Counted from the first letter of the stretch, positions 44,576 through 57,400 are shown. The stretch is DNA of 64,000 nucleotides from Ceratotherium simum simum (GCF_000283155.1 NW_004454229.1:8748505-8812504), one strand, 5' to 3'. The notes: generated by a model from the sequence alone, not told the origin. Translations and numbers: made by a program.

Positions 44576-45431
44576 CTTGGCCTTTATTGGCAAGCGCCAT
44601 TTGGAACATGAAAAAGAAGATAAAAAAAACTAGAAGCTTAAAAGGCAGTGTACATCATTTAAAAAATAGAATATTAATTAGTATAGCTCAGCTTTTATTT
44701 TTCTTTCATGTAAGTAAAAATACATATGAATTCTATTTGAATAGGTGTTCATGCATAGACAAAAACTATTTTATTTTGGACAACAGGATATTTTAAACTG
44801 ATACAGCATATGTATTATTTAAATTTTGTTAAATATATTTAGGTACTTCTTAAAATGATGGGTGAATTTAGGAATAAATTACTTTTCAGCATACTATTCC
44901 CAAAAGAAACCAATTTTGAGCAGCATTTGTCTGATTTTGATTTTGTGACAAAGCAGAAGGACACTTGTAATTATTTTAAACATTATACTTGCTTATACTA
45001 TTTACTTTTCAAAATTAAATTACACCGAATTTAAATGTACATCATCTTCTAGAAATTATAAACACTCGTGTACTAATATTAGAAGCAAACTAGCCATCTG
45101 CACAGCTGACTAGGTGCCATAAGGCATGGTTTCTCACTGTGGATGTGGCTCATTAAACAAGTGCTCAAATGCTAACACCCTGTTCACATCCTCTTGAGCT
45201 AGCAGTGAAATAGATACTGAAATAGACATTGGAAGAGAACCATTTAGGAGTAAAACCAACATCTCCATGTGGAGGATTTGTTTTTGCTTTTCTCTCCTAA
45301 GTTCCTAAGGAAAGTTTCCACTGATTCCACCATCTCATTTTGACGTGTCAAGTGAAGCTGATATAAAGCAGGACTAAGATCTCAGAACTGGTTCTCACTT
45401 GTGCAGCCTGTACCATTTGATCTTGATCTTC
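44560..45431 (-). other. FYB2: FYB2 3'UTR (end uncertain)
   Basis: Sequence downstream (minus strand) of the FYB2 stop. Three candidate AATAAA signals read on the minus strand: 44770-44775, 44694-44699 and 44583-44588. Which one is used cannot be told from the sequence, so the left boundary is a guess based on the most distal one. Confidence 0.4.
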
Positions 45432-45453
45432 CTAAGGTGACCAACCTTGATGC
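45432..45453 (-). CDS. FYB2: FYB2, terminal coding exon (HQGWSP, stop TAG)
   Basis: The last 22 coding nucleotides follow the acceptor TTTTTCCTCAG on the minus strand. One base completes a split Lys codon, then HQGWSP and TAG at 45432-45434. The start was fixed by joining in phase to the 34-nt exon at 45793. The frame that would instead join directly to the 157-nt exon gives an unrelated lysine-rich tail and was rejected. The exon continues into the 3'UTR. Confidence 0.8.
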
Positions 45454-45792
45454 CTGAGGAAAAAGAAAAATGTAAATACATTTTGAACTATAGGCCAGTG
45501 GAGCAGTGAGTAAAGAAATTCCTGGGGAATTTCTTATCCAGTTTAATATTTTTATGCTCCTTTAAAATGTTTATAAATATGCTCTGTAGAGACATTTGAT
45601 AACATTCTCAGGAGACACAATAATAAAATCTCTTCCAAAGTAATCCTTATAGAATAGGGCATTGCATGTCTAATTTTCAAAACTTTTCCTGAATTTAAAT
45701 AAATTCAGTAGTCTTTCCTTGAGACGAATGTACACAGCAATGTATTAAGTATTTAGAATTCATGATTTGAAGTATAAAATCAAACCACTTAC
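45454..45792 (-). other. FYB2: FYB2 last intron
   Basis: A 339-bp AT-rich intron on the minus strand, between GTAAGTGG and TTCCTCAG. No repeats seen. Confidence 0.75.
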
Positions 45793-45826
45793 TTGAAATC
45801 TAGATGTTCAATTAGCACATAACCAT
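45793..45826 (-). CDS. FYB2: FYB2, 34-nt exon completing the helical SH3 domain
   Basis: A micro-exon too short for ordinary ORF calling. On the minus strand it reads acceptor TTTCTATAG, then 34 nt encoding (Y)GYVLIEHLDF(K), then donor GTAAGTGG. GYV is the conserved strand of the FYB-family helical SH3 fold, and the phase fits both neighbours: T from the previous exon makes Tyr, and AA plus G makes Lys. The exact fit of reading frame, motif and both splice sites makes this convincing despite the length. Confidence 0.85.
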
Positions 45827-45938
45827 CTATAGAAACAAAAATCATTATTACTAATCTGAAAGTTAGAGAGATGATGCTTCATTGAGATTTTTTGAAAACA
45901 GTGATTGAAATTTTATGGGCGATAAGCCGATAACTTAC

Positions 45939-46095
45939 ATTTGCCTTTAGAATTGCGACATATCACTAGATTTTCTTCAGTGATATCAATGACTTCCAGT
46001 TCTTCTCCAGGGGTTATTGGCAAATCAAATATTCCATTTCTTGAATTACTGGTACATGCCACTGCTGTGTTGATGACGGTAATCTCTTTGTCATA
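45939..46095 (-). CDS. FYB2: FYB2, helical SH3 domain exon
   Basis: A 157-nt exon on the minus strand between acceptor TTCTCATTTCAG and donor AAAT|GTAAGTT. It encodes 52 codons beginning YDKEITVINTAVACT and including GIFDLPITPGEELEVID and NLVICRNSKGK. This is the core of the helical-SH3 (hSH3) domain typical of FYB1/ADAP and FYB2, a modified SH3 fold that in FYB1 binds lipids rather than classical proline ligands. FYB2 is a cytosolic adaptor reported in T-cell receptor signalling and integrin-mediated adhesion. The location next to PRKAA2 in convergent orientation matches the known mammalian gene order. Confidence 0.9.
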
Positions 46096-49000
46096 CTGAA
46101 ATGAGAAGTTACTAATCAGACTATACTTGCATAGTTTTTATTCTTTTTCATTGTAGCAAAATTAATGGAGGACATAATATAGTAACCTCAAAATAAACCC
46201 AACATGCTAGATATTCAGCAGTTAAATAACATCTAAAGGACTAGAAAATAATAGCAAAATAGTCAGTGAAAGGAAAGTTATTTAAGGAAATAATAGTAAA
46301 ATGCCACAATCTTACATTTGTTTGGTATGATCATATTTTCAAGTGTTTTCACACCCATTATCTGATTGTACTAGAATGAATTCTAGATGAGAAGGGTATA
46401 ACATGGGTACAAATTAAGTAATGTGGGTGGTATGTTAACTGTTCCAGTAATAAAGTTACCACCAAACCCAGGAAAGGAGAAGTTAAAAAAAAAAAAAAAA
46501 GAGGGAAAGAGAAAAACCTCTGTGTAGTACATTAGAGTTTATAATGCTCTTACATATCTGGCATTTCTAGATGGCACTCTTTCCATCCTTCCTCTGTGGG
46601 CGGGCTTATATATTCTTATGTCTAGCTATAGCACACGTATTTTAACGTAGTAGGAATGGACTGTGGGGAACAATTCCCACTCTCCTTTTGTGGTCAAAGA
46701 CAGGTGTTTGTGAAAAAACTGTTGAGGAATTCAACTTCTGACCTCAGGGGAGTTTTTTCTGTGTGATAAACTAGCCAGCCTCTACATCTACAGGTACATC
46801 ACCTTCTAATGTACTGAAATCCATTGACTGGGAAAAAAAAAATAGTTCCAGAATATGTAGCTTATATTTACAGATGTCTCCTTCACCAAATTAGAGTGGC
46901 CAAACATATCCCTTTGCTCAGGACAGTCTCTATTTATAGCTAATGTCTCTATTTACAAGAACTTCTTATTACGATCAGGTGTGCCTCCTTCTACTCTCAG
47001 AAGTGTCCTGAATTTGGATGATAAATTATAAGATCACTCTATACCAAATGAGATCTGAGCCATAAGATAGATTTGTCTTTTGCCTAGCAAAGTAATAGCT
47101 TCCTAACTCATCTTACTTTTCCAGGCCATTGTTCCCTGTGAATACACAGTGATTTTTTCAAAATGCAAGTCTGATTAGGTCACCTTCCTTTTTATAAAGT
47201 TCTGAAAGATCCACATTTCTTAGCTTGACATTCAAGGTCCTTTGCATATGGTCATCCCCCACACCCCTATCTCTGTCCCCTGTATGGAAGCCACGTCAAG
47301 CTCTATGATAGCCCTGAGTACACCCTGTTCCTTTCATAATTCCGTGCTGTTTTCTCTGCCTGAAATACTCTTTTTTCTCTTAACCATTTTGCATGAAGAC
47401 TGTCATGACTGCTGTGAATAATTTACTATTTAACTGCACTTTGTATATACTCCTATTATAGCATTTAATAAACATATTGTCTTATAAAATGAAAGTGGAA
47501 GACAGTTTTATTCATCCTTGTATGCTCAATGTCTGGCACATATGAGGTATCCAATATTTTGTGATTTGAGCTGAATAAAAATTATTGAAATGGCATAGTT
47601 TTTCTAATGCTATATCAAGGAAACCCACCACAGATAATTAGGAAGAATGGACTCATACACATGTGAGAATGGGAGTTTCTGTCCCATATGGACAGTCACA
47701 AATACATTGGGGGAGAAAAGCACTAGATGGAATGTAGAGTCTTTTCAACAAGTAATTGTTACACACTTGCTTTTACATCACAGTTTGAAGTAAATAATTG
47801 CATATCACAATTTCTAGACACAGTAACCCTAATCGGCTTTGGTCCAAGCAGGAGTTATTAATGATTATGAGGAATTTGTGTACATTCCTATTTTAGTTCC
47901 AGCCCCAAAACATTTTTGGATGTTTACAAAGTGTTAGGTATTCTGCTCTGCACATGGATATGAAGATGGATAATATAACCCTTGTCCTCTGGGACCTCCT
48001 AGTTTAATTGATGAACATGTAATTGCAATAATGTTAATGTTTTGTGATAAGCTAGAGGTTTGCTCAGGTATATAGGTATACAGAGGAAGAGTAATTTCTT
48101 TAATCAGCAAGTGTGGGTAAGTCTTCCTGGAGGAAAGGAGATGCCTTGACTGGGTCTTGAGAAATGATCAAGAGCCAGTCAGATGGAGAAAAGTAGCAAG
48201 AGTTCTGTCTACCACACGGTTGAAACAGACCAAGTAAATGCCCAGAGGAAGGAAATAGCAGGAAGGATAGAGGTGGATGTTCGTTCAAGGGACAGAACCA
48301 TGAGCAGTTTGTTGCCAGAGCACAAAGTGCAAGGTGAAGAATGGCAGGAAATAAGACCAGAAAGACAAGCAAAGGTCATGACATGAAGGGCTTTATATGC
48401 CATGTTAAGAAACTAATCTATATCCATTTGGCAATGGGGAACTTTTGAAAGATTTTAGGCAGAGTAGTGACTTGGACAAATTTTATGAGCAGTATACACA
48501 ACTTCATCTCAATCCAGTGTCTGGTACATGGTAGGTATTCAATATATGTTTCTTAAATTAATAAATTCTCACTGTGACAACAGTTTGTGAAATCAGAAGG
48601 GAGGACCATTTAATGCTCCATGGACTCACTCAATGAAGAAGGAGTCAAGGAGGTTCAGATGCTGCTTCATTCATTCATTCACTGAACACTATTTGTCCAG
48701 TTTGATTTTGGGAGCTGGGGGCAGACTTGGATGAGACAAAAATCTCTCCTTTAAAAGGGACTCAAGAGTTCAGAATATAAACACACACACATGCTGTAAT
48801 ACGATTGATCAGTGTTATAACGGATATGTGTATAATAGATATATAAAATATGCTGAGGGAGTAACTACCTGGAGGGGTTAGGGAAGAGTGGGTGACATTT
48901 GAACAGAGCCGTAAAGAGCAGCTTAGGAGTTTTTCCAGGCAGAGAGAATAGCATGTACAAAGGCATGATAATATAGAAATGCATCAGGAAAAATAAAAAC

Positions 49001-49110
49001 ATCACCTGTTAAGTCAAAGATTATGTCTATCCCAGAGAGGAAGAGGTGCAACACACTGACAGAATCTTTAAAAATAGAAATTCCAGGCTCTAATGTAGAG
49101 GAGAACATAC
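46096..49110 (-). other. FYB2: FYB2 intron
   Basis: A 3-kb intron. It contains an L2 on the + strand (about 47085-47575), old repeat fragments around 47900-48460 and 48660-49080 that resemble the family at 3893-6960, and a (CA) tract at 48781-48792. The rest is unassigned. Confidence 0.75.
47085..47575 (+). repeat. L2 LINE 3' part
   Basis: AAATGCAAGTCTGATTAGG, TTAGCTTGACATTCAAGGTC, TGTTTTCTCTGCCTGAAATA and the L2 end CAATGTCTGGCACATATGAG. Confidence 0.7.
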
Positions 49111-49192
49111 CTCAAATCTTTCTCTGAAAAGTTTTTCTTCTCTTTCCATTCTGTTCTTTTCTAAGTTTTGCTTCTTGGTTCTGAAGAAATTT
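49111..49192 (-). CDS. FYB2: FYB2, charged helical exon preceding the hSH3
   Basis: An 82-nt exon on the minus strand, acceptor TTTATCTCCTAG and donor GAG|GTATGT. After completing Arg it encodes 27 codons, from NFFRTKKQNLEKNRM to LFRERFE. This is a highly charged amphipathic stretch that leads directly into the hSH3. In FYB1 the equivalent segment forms the N-terminal helix packed against the SH3 core. It ends in phase 0, which fits the next exon. Confidence 0.88.
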
Positions 49193-49949
49193 CTAGGAGA
49201 TAAACTGGGAAGAAGTATGCAATGGGGTTAAATGTACAATAATAAAACTCTAAGTTTCCAAATCTATAAACTCATTCTATTTTGGAATAAATTCAAGTAT
49301 AACTTTGTGTATGTGTATAATTTTATATACAATCATTTATGTGTGTATTATATACGTATGTGTATATGTGTGTGCATCTGCATGCACACACATCTCCAGA
49401 GCAGACTCAAAACAGCTGCACAGGGTTAGTAATACCAATTGCCCTCCCCTACAATTAGAGAAAAATTTTTTTGATAGCGGGATAATTTGGAATAAAATCA
49501 AGTTGGTCAATTTAAGTTAAACAAGAAACTTCTCTGAATCAAATTTAGAAGCATAATTAACTTGTTAAAAAAAAGAAACTTAGGAAATTTATAAATCTTT
49601 CCACTCTTGAGATTATTTAATGGAAAACAGTAAGGGTAAATGGCGTACATTTCGTGGTTTTCCAAGTTGTCAAGCCTAATTGGGGAATCACAAGTCTATG
49701 CCTTAATCAAAGAACTGTTGTGTTTGCTGAATGATTTGGAGAAGGATAGAATTAAGAAAATAAAGCAAGATGCTGCAAAATATGTGCAAAATTCTTAGCA
49801 TGTAAAAGTCGACAACCCTGCAGCAGAGGCTGACGATACCATGACTCCTCCCTGTTGCTCCCCTGTGCTTCACATGGGGGTTGGGGCTGCTGTTTAGCAG
49901 TTTAAAAAATTGACAGAAGGAAAAATTTAGTCAAGCAGATCTTGTCAGT

Positions 49950-50300
49950 TTTATTCAGCAGTGTCTCCTACATCTGTTTCGTTCTGTCCAGGATTCCAGC
50001 CACTGCCATATTTCCCTCTTGCCTGAAATACCATCTTCCTCTGGTCTCTCCTCTCTCAAATCATCTTCATACCTGCCTCCAGAGTCATCTTTCTAAAATT
50101 TAATTGATCATGCCACTCTTGCTTAAAACCTTTCAATCTGTCTCTACTGCCTATAAGATAAAGTCACATTCCTTAGCGTGGTACACAGGACATTTTATAA
50201 TCTGGCCCCAGTGTTCCTCTCCAGCTGCCCTTTTCCATGTATATACAAAGTCCACATGGAACATCTTAGAAGGTGGGCTCTGATTTCCATGTCTTCACAC
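49950..50300 (+). repeat. L2 LINE fragment
   Basis: CCTGCCTCCAGAGTCATCTT, TTGATCATGCCACTCTTGCT and CTATAAGATAAAGTCACATT are typical L2 text. Confidence 0.65.
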
Positions 50301-51349
50301 CTGGGATACTCTTCCTCAACTTCTCTGAAATCTTGTCATCATCTTTGATTAATAAAGGGATAATAAAAGGATTGAACGAATATAGAAAGCATTTCTTATT
50401 GGTAGAATAAGTTATGGTAGAAACCATTTAAAAAGGAACAAAGAGCACATAGAAATTGATGCATCAATCTACAGGAATAATGATAGCATTTTCAAATTCA
50501 CTCAGTTGAGAATAAATCAGTTTGTTGTAAGAAATAGAAAAGCACTAGAAAATTGTTTCCTAAAAAGACTTATGTGTAGTCATTAAAATACTAAAAAGCT
50601 TTTTTGGGTGGGAGTCAAAAACTTCACTGATATTTCCTCTTTTGGAATTCTGTTTTGCTATGCTATGCAAAAGTATGTAAGAGCATGAAGTTTAAGGTGG
50701 ACAGATGTTTTTCTCGTCTGTGAGTACACTTTTCCAACGTGGGAAAAATAAATTACATCAAGTCTAAACCTAAAGAAAACTTAAGGGAGGGGCCATCCTA
50801 TGCCATCCTGTGAGTTTAAATTTGACATAGACTGATGTCTGATTTCTTTTGGGGTGCCCCTGTAGGACTTTTCTAGACTCAGGTTTCTCAGAGCAGACAG
50901 ACCACACAGTGTTCCCAGCTCAGTGCTATTTAGACAAGGATTTCCCCAACACGTCTGTTCAAGTACCTCAGATCCTGCCCCATGTCCTAGCTGTTGAGGA
51001 GAGGACTGGAGCACAGACCACTAAGGAACCGTCTGAGACAGTAAAAAACAACACCTCCCAAACTGGGAACGTTAATCACATGAATGAAGTTAGATTTTGA
51101 TAAAACATTTTTTTTTTAGTTCTAACGAATGTTGTCATAACTAGAATTATATTGTAATTTAGGGAAATCAGTCTTACTACATGATATCTAGTTTCTCTTA
51201 AAGTTTCATTTAAGTTCTAACTGGTGTATTATTTAAGTTCTATCTTATAGGGAAAATGTTCTTACAGTCTAAAAGACTGTCAAGTTTTTCATCGTTTGAT
51301 AAGGGCTGGCTTGAAATCTTTCCTCGTTCCCCATCCACCAAAAGCAGGG

Positions 51350-51520
51350 ATGATGATGATGATCATGTTTGTGACACTTTACATTTTCCTATTCTTTCTC
51401 TTTTAATCCTCTCAACTGTGCTATAATGTATGTATTATTATTCTCATTTTGTAGATGGGGAACCTGAAAATCAAATCTAATGACTTGTCTAAGGTCACAC
51501 AGCTAGTAAGAGGTATAAAT
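51350..51520 (+). repeat. MIR SINE
   Basis: TTTAATCCTCTCAACTGTGC, CTCATTTTGTAGATGGGGAA and AAGGTCACACAGCTAGTAAG. It lies about 50 bp from the 51563 exon of FYB2. Confidence 0.75.
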
Positions 51521-51562
51521 TGCAACAGATAAGCTGTAAGGTAAGTACACCTGTGTGCCTAC

Positions 51563-51649
51563 CTTTCTGATTCTTCAGCACCTTTTTTCTCTTTTTTTTC
51601 CTTTGGTATCAAAAACTTGGGCTTCCACGTTTTAAGTTTATCTTCATCT
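51563..51649 (-). CDS. FYB2: FYB2, lysine-rich linker exon
   Basis: An 87-nt exon on the minus strand between acceptor TTTCTCCTCAG and donor AAAG|GTAGGC. It encodes 28 complete codons: DEDKLKTWKPKFLIPKEKKE, then KKGAEESE, with split codons at both ends. The KEKKEKK run is a basic linker of the kind found in FYB-family proteins between tyrosine motifs and the hSH3. Phase is consistent with both flanking exons. Confidence 0.85.
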
Positions 51650-51749
51650 CTGAGGAGAAAAATATTTTGAGCAAGCAAATTAAGATAGAACTAAAACATT
51701 TATGGAACCATCAGTACTTTTTGGGCAATTATGTTTTACAAAAAGATTT

Positions 51750-51930
51750 ACAAGTCATCTAGAAGTATATTTTGATAATCTGTTGCAAGGCCAGATAGTA
51801 AATATTTTAGGCTTTGCAAGCCATACCATCTGGTATGGTAACTACTCAACTCTGCTGTTGAGACTGTATTTACAAAAACAAGTGGCCAGCCGTACTCGGC
51901 CCACAGACCATAGTTTGCTCACCACTGGTC
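51750..51930. repeat. hAT-like DNA transposon remnant
   Basis: AGTAAATATTTTAGGCTTTG, AACTACTCAACTCTGCTGTT and CCATAGTTTGCTCACCACTG match a common mammalian nonautonomous hAT-class consensus that I recall but cannot name with certainty. No TSD found. Confidence 0.55.
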
Positions 51931-52084
51931 TGTAGTGATCCAAATTTGAAGCCAAAAGCAAGAGATCAGCCTAATTATAATCACACTTCCTCTCCTTTCT
52001 GAGCCTCAGTTTCTTCACCTCTAAGATGTGAATAATAATACTAATAACCTTCACTATGAGACAAGACTGATCCGGCTAGTGTTT

Positions 52085-52291
52085 TTTTTTTTTAATTATT
52101 TATTTATTGTCCCCCAAAGCCCCAGTAGATAGTTGTATGTCATAGTTGCACGTCCTCCTAGTTGCTGTATGTGGGACGCGGCCTCAGCATGGCCGGAGAA
52201 GCGGTGCGTCTGTGCGTGCCCGGGATCCGAACCCGGGCAGCCAGCAGCAGAGCGCGCGCACTTAACCGCTAAGCCGTGGGGCCGGCCCCCA
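52085..52291 (-). mobile_element. ERE SINE (short type), antisense
   Basis: Ends GGGGCCGGCCCCC. The flank GCTAGTGTTT is duplicated at 52075-52084 and 52292-52301. Confidence 0.95.
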
Positions 52292-52329
52292 GCTAGTGTT
52301 TAGCATTAGTAGAAGAGGACGCAGGGAAG

Positions 52330-52490
52330 GGACAGGGTATCATAGAATGAATACTTTTTGAGCAGCTATGTATTGAGTCTTATGCTAGGCACTTTATGGA
52401 TGTTAACTAATTTTGTTTTCACAGTAAGCATTGCAGCCATCCTTTAAGGTAGTCATTCATGTAGTTTTACAAAATAGGAAATGCATGATC
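52330..52490 (+). repeat. MIR SINE
   Basis: GAGTCTTATGCTAGGCACTT, TGGATGTTAACTAATTTTG and TTACAAAATAGGAAATG are diverged MIR core. Confidence 0.6.
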
Positions 52491-53167
52491 AGAGAACTGG
52501 GTAACTTATCCTGGTCATGGAAATAGTGACTATGAATCCAAAGTCTTTGGTCTTTCATCATGCCTGCTGCTTCAAAACATTTCTTTGCTGGCATGACAAA
52601 GTGACCAATATGTCCATCATTGATATGAGCAAAACAGGACCCTACTCCATCAACCATCTATATGTCTGTGGTGTCTGCACACCTGAACACTAGGTAAATC
52701 AGAACCACAGGGATGTTATGTCAGAGGAATTTCTAAGAGTTTCAGAGACATTGTGTCACCATTTCCTTCAGATTACGGTCATGAGTGTCCAACAGAATGT
52801 CAAGGACTCAGCTTTTGAGCAGCATTGAAGATCAGCTTAGGGAAGGCTTTTAAGAAGCCTTCCAGGCCTTGTCCAGGGATCTCTGTCCCTCTGTCTCCTC
52901 AACGTCTGTTGCCTTGGGAGTCTGCAACAAGCAGCTCAGCAGTTACTCCTTTTCTAACTGTCTGATGGCCACTTGTTCTCTCTCCACTTTAGGTTCCCAG
53001 AAGACTGGATCCAGGCAGGTATTCCAGTGTGTCCCCCACAAGCTCAGCACAGTGCAGGCATTTATCAAGTGTTCAGTGAGAACTCAGGCATGGACTTGTT
53101 TGGAAGGAGCTATAGCTGTGAGGGCAGGGAACAGGCAGGGCAAATGCCTACTTAAAAGCTTATTTTT

Positions 53168-53396
53168 GGGGCCAGCCCAGTGGTGTAGTGGTTAAGTTTG
53201 CGCCCTCCACTTTGGTGGCAGCAGGTGCGGACCGACACACTGCTCATTAAACCATGCTGTGGCGGCATCCTATATACAAAATAGAGGAAGGTTGGCACAA
53301 ATGTTAACTCAGCGACAATCTTCCTCAAGCAAAAAGAGGAAGATTGGCAACAGATGTTAGCTCAGGGCCGATCTTCCTCACCAAAAAAAATAAAAT
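53168..53396 (+). mobile_element. ERE SINE
   Basis: Head GGGGCCAGCCCAGTGGTGTA, with the two-module 3' part. AAAGCTTATTTT is duplicated at about 53155-53166 and 53397-53408. Confidence 0.94.
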
Positions 53397-55348
53397 AAAG
53401 CTTATTTTCTTTACTGATTATAAAGCAGTATATCCAGAGTATTTAAACAATTGGAACCAGAAGTAGAAAAGAGACAAAATAAGCATAATCTGACCTCTCA
53501 AAGACATCCAACTTTCCTTCTAGACATGTTTCTAAGAACTTTTAAAAACTGAATTGAGATCATACTGTACATATAATTTTGCATTTTGCTATTTTTCAAT
53601 TGTCATCATAAGTATAACCATCTCTCCATGTCACTGAAAACTATTTACTGCATATTTAGCATGTATTTAAATGGTCACGGTGAGTACTACACTATAATAT
53701 ACTTAGCAAAGTATTGTATATTTGGATATTTGGGCTGTTTTAAGCACTTCCTTTTTATAAATAACTCTGAGATAGACATTTCTGAACATAAATTTTTTTT
53801 CTTCATTTTCCCATTATTTTTTCATTAGAGCTAATTGCTTGAAGTGAAATTATTGGGTTAAGCAAAAGGTATGGGCATTTTGGATACATATTGCCAAATT
53901 ATTCTTTCAGGGAGATCATCATACCATGGTATACCCATGCTAGCCATCTGAACATTATGGTCAACTTTGCCTCTGTGTCAACTTACTTTAGCTTTTCTAG
54001 GGATCCAGTTAGAGAGCTTAATGAATTTGGCAGAATTGGGATTGTTACTGCCATATTAAAGGTTAAGAAACTAAGGTTCAGAAAAGTAAGATGACATGCC
54101 ACATGTCTCACTGGTGCCAAGTTGTAGAAGCTGTTCCCATGTCCTTTCCAAGTTCTCCCTCTTCTTCATCCCCTCACTGACTCTAGGAGGTGTTCTAATG
54201 AACAAAACGAAGTGAAACAAAAAGAGAAGTCTGGATTATCTAGCAACAATTTAATCCAGAGCTGTTTAGGCTACTCCTTAATCTAATACCTACCAAGACA
54301 TGACATGCAGACTAGCCAAGCTTACAAGAACTCAGGTATCATCTTCCCTCTCTCTTCTCATTCCAAATTCTGCTACTTTCCATCAATGTTCCATCGCTAC
54401 AAATCCTTTAATAATTGGTTTCTCTGAGGCCAAATTACCAAAGATTTACTTTATCACATGAAAAAGAAATTGGTCACACTATAATAGGGCTAAATGATTT
54501 GGTAAATATCATTTAGTCATAAAATATTCCTTACGTACCTACCATATCTTAAGTGCTATATTAGGAGCTGAATAATAGAGATGAAGAGGATATGGTTTCT
54601 ACCAAAAGATTTCACAATTTAATAAAATCCTCTTAAGTTCTCCCCTGAAATATCTTCTCCTCTCCTTCATTTCTTTAGCTGCCCTAGAACACATTTTGAT
54701 CATCTTTCACCTAAGCGATTGTAACTATATTCTAACATATGTCCAATTTCTGGCTTTCTCTCAAAGTATTCTGTTGAAGGGTCGGATTACTCTTCCTGAA
54801 GTGTGACTCTGATGATATTCTCCTCTTGTTCAGAGTTCTTCTGGACTTCCTCACTTGACAGTCGAGCAGAAGAATATTCTGAAAGGGGCTCCCAATACAA
54901 AATGACTAGATCCTGAATAAAAGTTTTTTCATTTGTTTTGTTTTAACAAATTGGTACCCTTTACACTTAGAGTGAGTATTACACACAGTACCCCCACCAA
55001 ATAAGCTGAAACCAGAACAGAGAGCAGTAAGCAGCATGCAAGCACAAAAGGCAAGTTTGTCCTGAGGAAAATGCTAGTATCAGCACCACAGATATTTCAG
55101 AAGGCTGAACCTCAGATCAAGGGCAAGGTAGGAGTTAAGACAGATTGTCATATTGGATTTTTTAAAAAGCCAAATTCAGCTCTTTGCTATTTATAGGAGA
55201 CACAGTGACTGAAAATAATAGAATATGGAAAATAGACAATTAAAGGATCAAAAATGTATACTAGGCAAATACTGACTAAAAGAAAGGCAAGTAAGTGTAT
55301 TAATATCGGGCAAATTAGACTTTAAGACAAAGAGTATCACTAGGAGAT

Positions 55349-55600
55349 ATAGCATGGTGTAGTAGGAAAGAGAATGGATTGGGAGTCCAGTTGCTTGAGT
55401 TGGATTCCTGGTTCTACCACTTACTAGCTATGTGAGCTTGGGGACGTAACTTAACCTCTGTTTCTCTTCTATAAAATTTGTATAATAATAGTATCTACTT
55501 CACAGGATTGTTATGAAGATTGAATGAGTAAACATATATTAAATGTATAAAACAGTGACTGACCCACAGTAAGAGCTATATAAGTATTATTTTCATTAAT
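55349..55600 (+). repeat. Long, well-preserved MIR SINE
   Basis: Nearly the whole MIR: AGCATGGTGTAGTAGGAAAG, GGTTCTACCACTTACTAGC, TTAACCTCTGTTTCTCTTC, GGATTGTTATGAAGATTGAA and the end CAGTAAGAGCTATATAAGTA. Confidence 0.85.
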
Positions 55601-55639
55601 AGTATTATGGATAGAGATGGCTAAAACACAATGAAGAAA

Positions 55640-57400
55640 CAGTTCACTAGAAGATACTTTTAATTTTGTATGCAACTAATAAAAGAGCATCAGAATATAT
55701 AAAGCAAAAAATGATGATAGAACTTTTGGAAGAAGCTAACAAAACTACCATCTTTGTGTGAGATTTCAACCCATTTTTCTCAAATATTGATGAATCAAGC
55801 ATCTAAAAATTCATAAATCTACAGAAGATTTTAACAAGAGAATTAACACGTTTAATTTAAAGGACATAAATTGATCCCTGTATCAAACAATGAAAGAAGT
55901 GATATTTTTCTGAAGCGCCCATGGAACGTTTACAAAAATTGACCACATACTACACGTGAATCATGTCTCAGAACATGTCAAGGTACTGAAATCAACTACT
56001 TTCTCAGCATACTAATATCATATTAAGTACTTTCTCAGACCACAATGCAATTAAGATAGAAAGGACACTGGAATAGAACAGAGAGCATGGAAATAGACCT
56101 TCAGATATATGGAAACTTGCTATGACAAAGATGGCATTGCAGACCAATGGGGAAAATAGAGACTATTCAATTATTCATGCTAGGACATTTATCCATGTGG
56201 AAAAAAATTTAATTGGATCTCTACTTCACTATAAATACAAAAATCAGTTCCAGATAGAGCTAAGGTTTAAGTGTAAAAGGCAAAACTTTAACAGTTTTAG
56301 AAAATATGGGAGAATATCATGATCTAGGGATAAAGATTTATTTAAAAGATATAGAAAACAAAAATCATAAAAGATAAATTGACAAATTCAAATATATTAA
56401 AATTAAGAATTTCTATTCATCAGAAGACTTGAAGTTGAAAAGTCAAGCTACAAAGTGGGAGAAGATATTTGCAACACATATAACTGACAAAGGAGTAGTA
56501 TCCAGAATGCATAAAGAAACTCTTGTCTACAAATAAGAAAAAGACCGGTAATCCAGCAGAAAAACAGGCAAAGATATGAACATGTCTTCTATAGAAGGAA
56601 AGACATGAATGGTGAATAAACATATGAAAAGGGGTTTCAACCTTGTTAGTAATGAAGGTAATACAAATTAATACCACAATGAAATAGTATTTTATAAGCA
56701 CTAAATTGGCAAATGGAAGAATTCTTTCTGTGCTAAGTGTTGGTGAGAATGTGAATCAATATTCCCCTTGTATATTGCTGGGTAGAATGTGAATTGGTAC
56801 AACCACTTTGGAAAACAATATAATTTGCATTTCTCCCCTCTTCTAAGTATATATATCTCTGGAAAAATTCTTGCACATGTTCACAGGAGACATGAATAAA
56901 AATATTTGTAGCATTATTATTCATAAGTGTAAAAAAATCAGAACTACCCCAATACCCACCTACAGGAGAATGGATAAACTGTGGTATATACATACGATGG
57001 AATATTATAGAACAGTAAAAATAAATGAACTACAGTGGTAAAAAAGGGATGGATTTTATTTGAGAAAAAAAAGAAGTTGCCCAATTCTATATATAGCATG
57101 ATACCATTTTTATAATGTTCAAGTTCCAAATGAAGAATATATTTTTATCATCTGTGTTTGATAACACTATTTTTTTTTTGAACAGGACATGAAAGGCACA
57201 AAGTTTAGGAGAGTGGTTTACTTTGGGGAAAAGGCAATGAGATAGGCTAGGGGATGTGTGCAAGGTAGAGAAGCCAAGGCACTGGCTATGTTCTAGTTCT
57301 GAGGTTGACTGATGGGTCCAGGGGAATTTATTTTATCATGCAACTTACATAGGTTTCTTGCTTTCTTTTGATTTTTATAAATATCACATAATGTATTTTT
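55640..57400 (+). repeat. Old L1-type LINE (ORF2 end and 3' UTR)
   Basis: Endonuclease-type text near 55870-56060 (ACAATGAAAGAAGTGATATT, CTTTCTCAGACCACAATGCA), then the ORF2 C-terminal and 3' UTR region (GAGAAGATATTTGCAACACA, TTGGTACAACCACTTTGGAA, GGATAAACTGTGGTATATAC). All frames are broken. Confidence 0.7.

Larger units (their letters stand above)
49193..51562 (-). other. FYB2: FYB2 intron
   Basis: A 2.4-kb intron with a TG/TA-rich low-complexity run (49300-49390), an L2 on the + strand (about 49950-50300) and a MIR (about 51350-51520). The remainder is unassigned. Confidence 0.75.

Noticed and set aside
45395..45453. FYB2 terminal exon read in the frame that follows the 157-nt exon directly (stop TGA at 45395)
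   Set aside because: It gives a basic tail with no family likeness. The intervening 34-nt exon restores the GYV strand of the SH3 fold and yields the GWSP ending in a matching phase.
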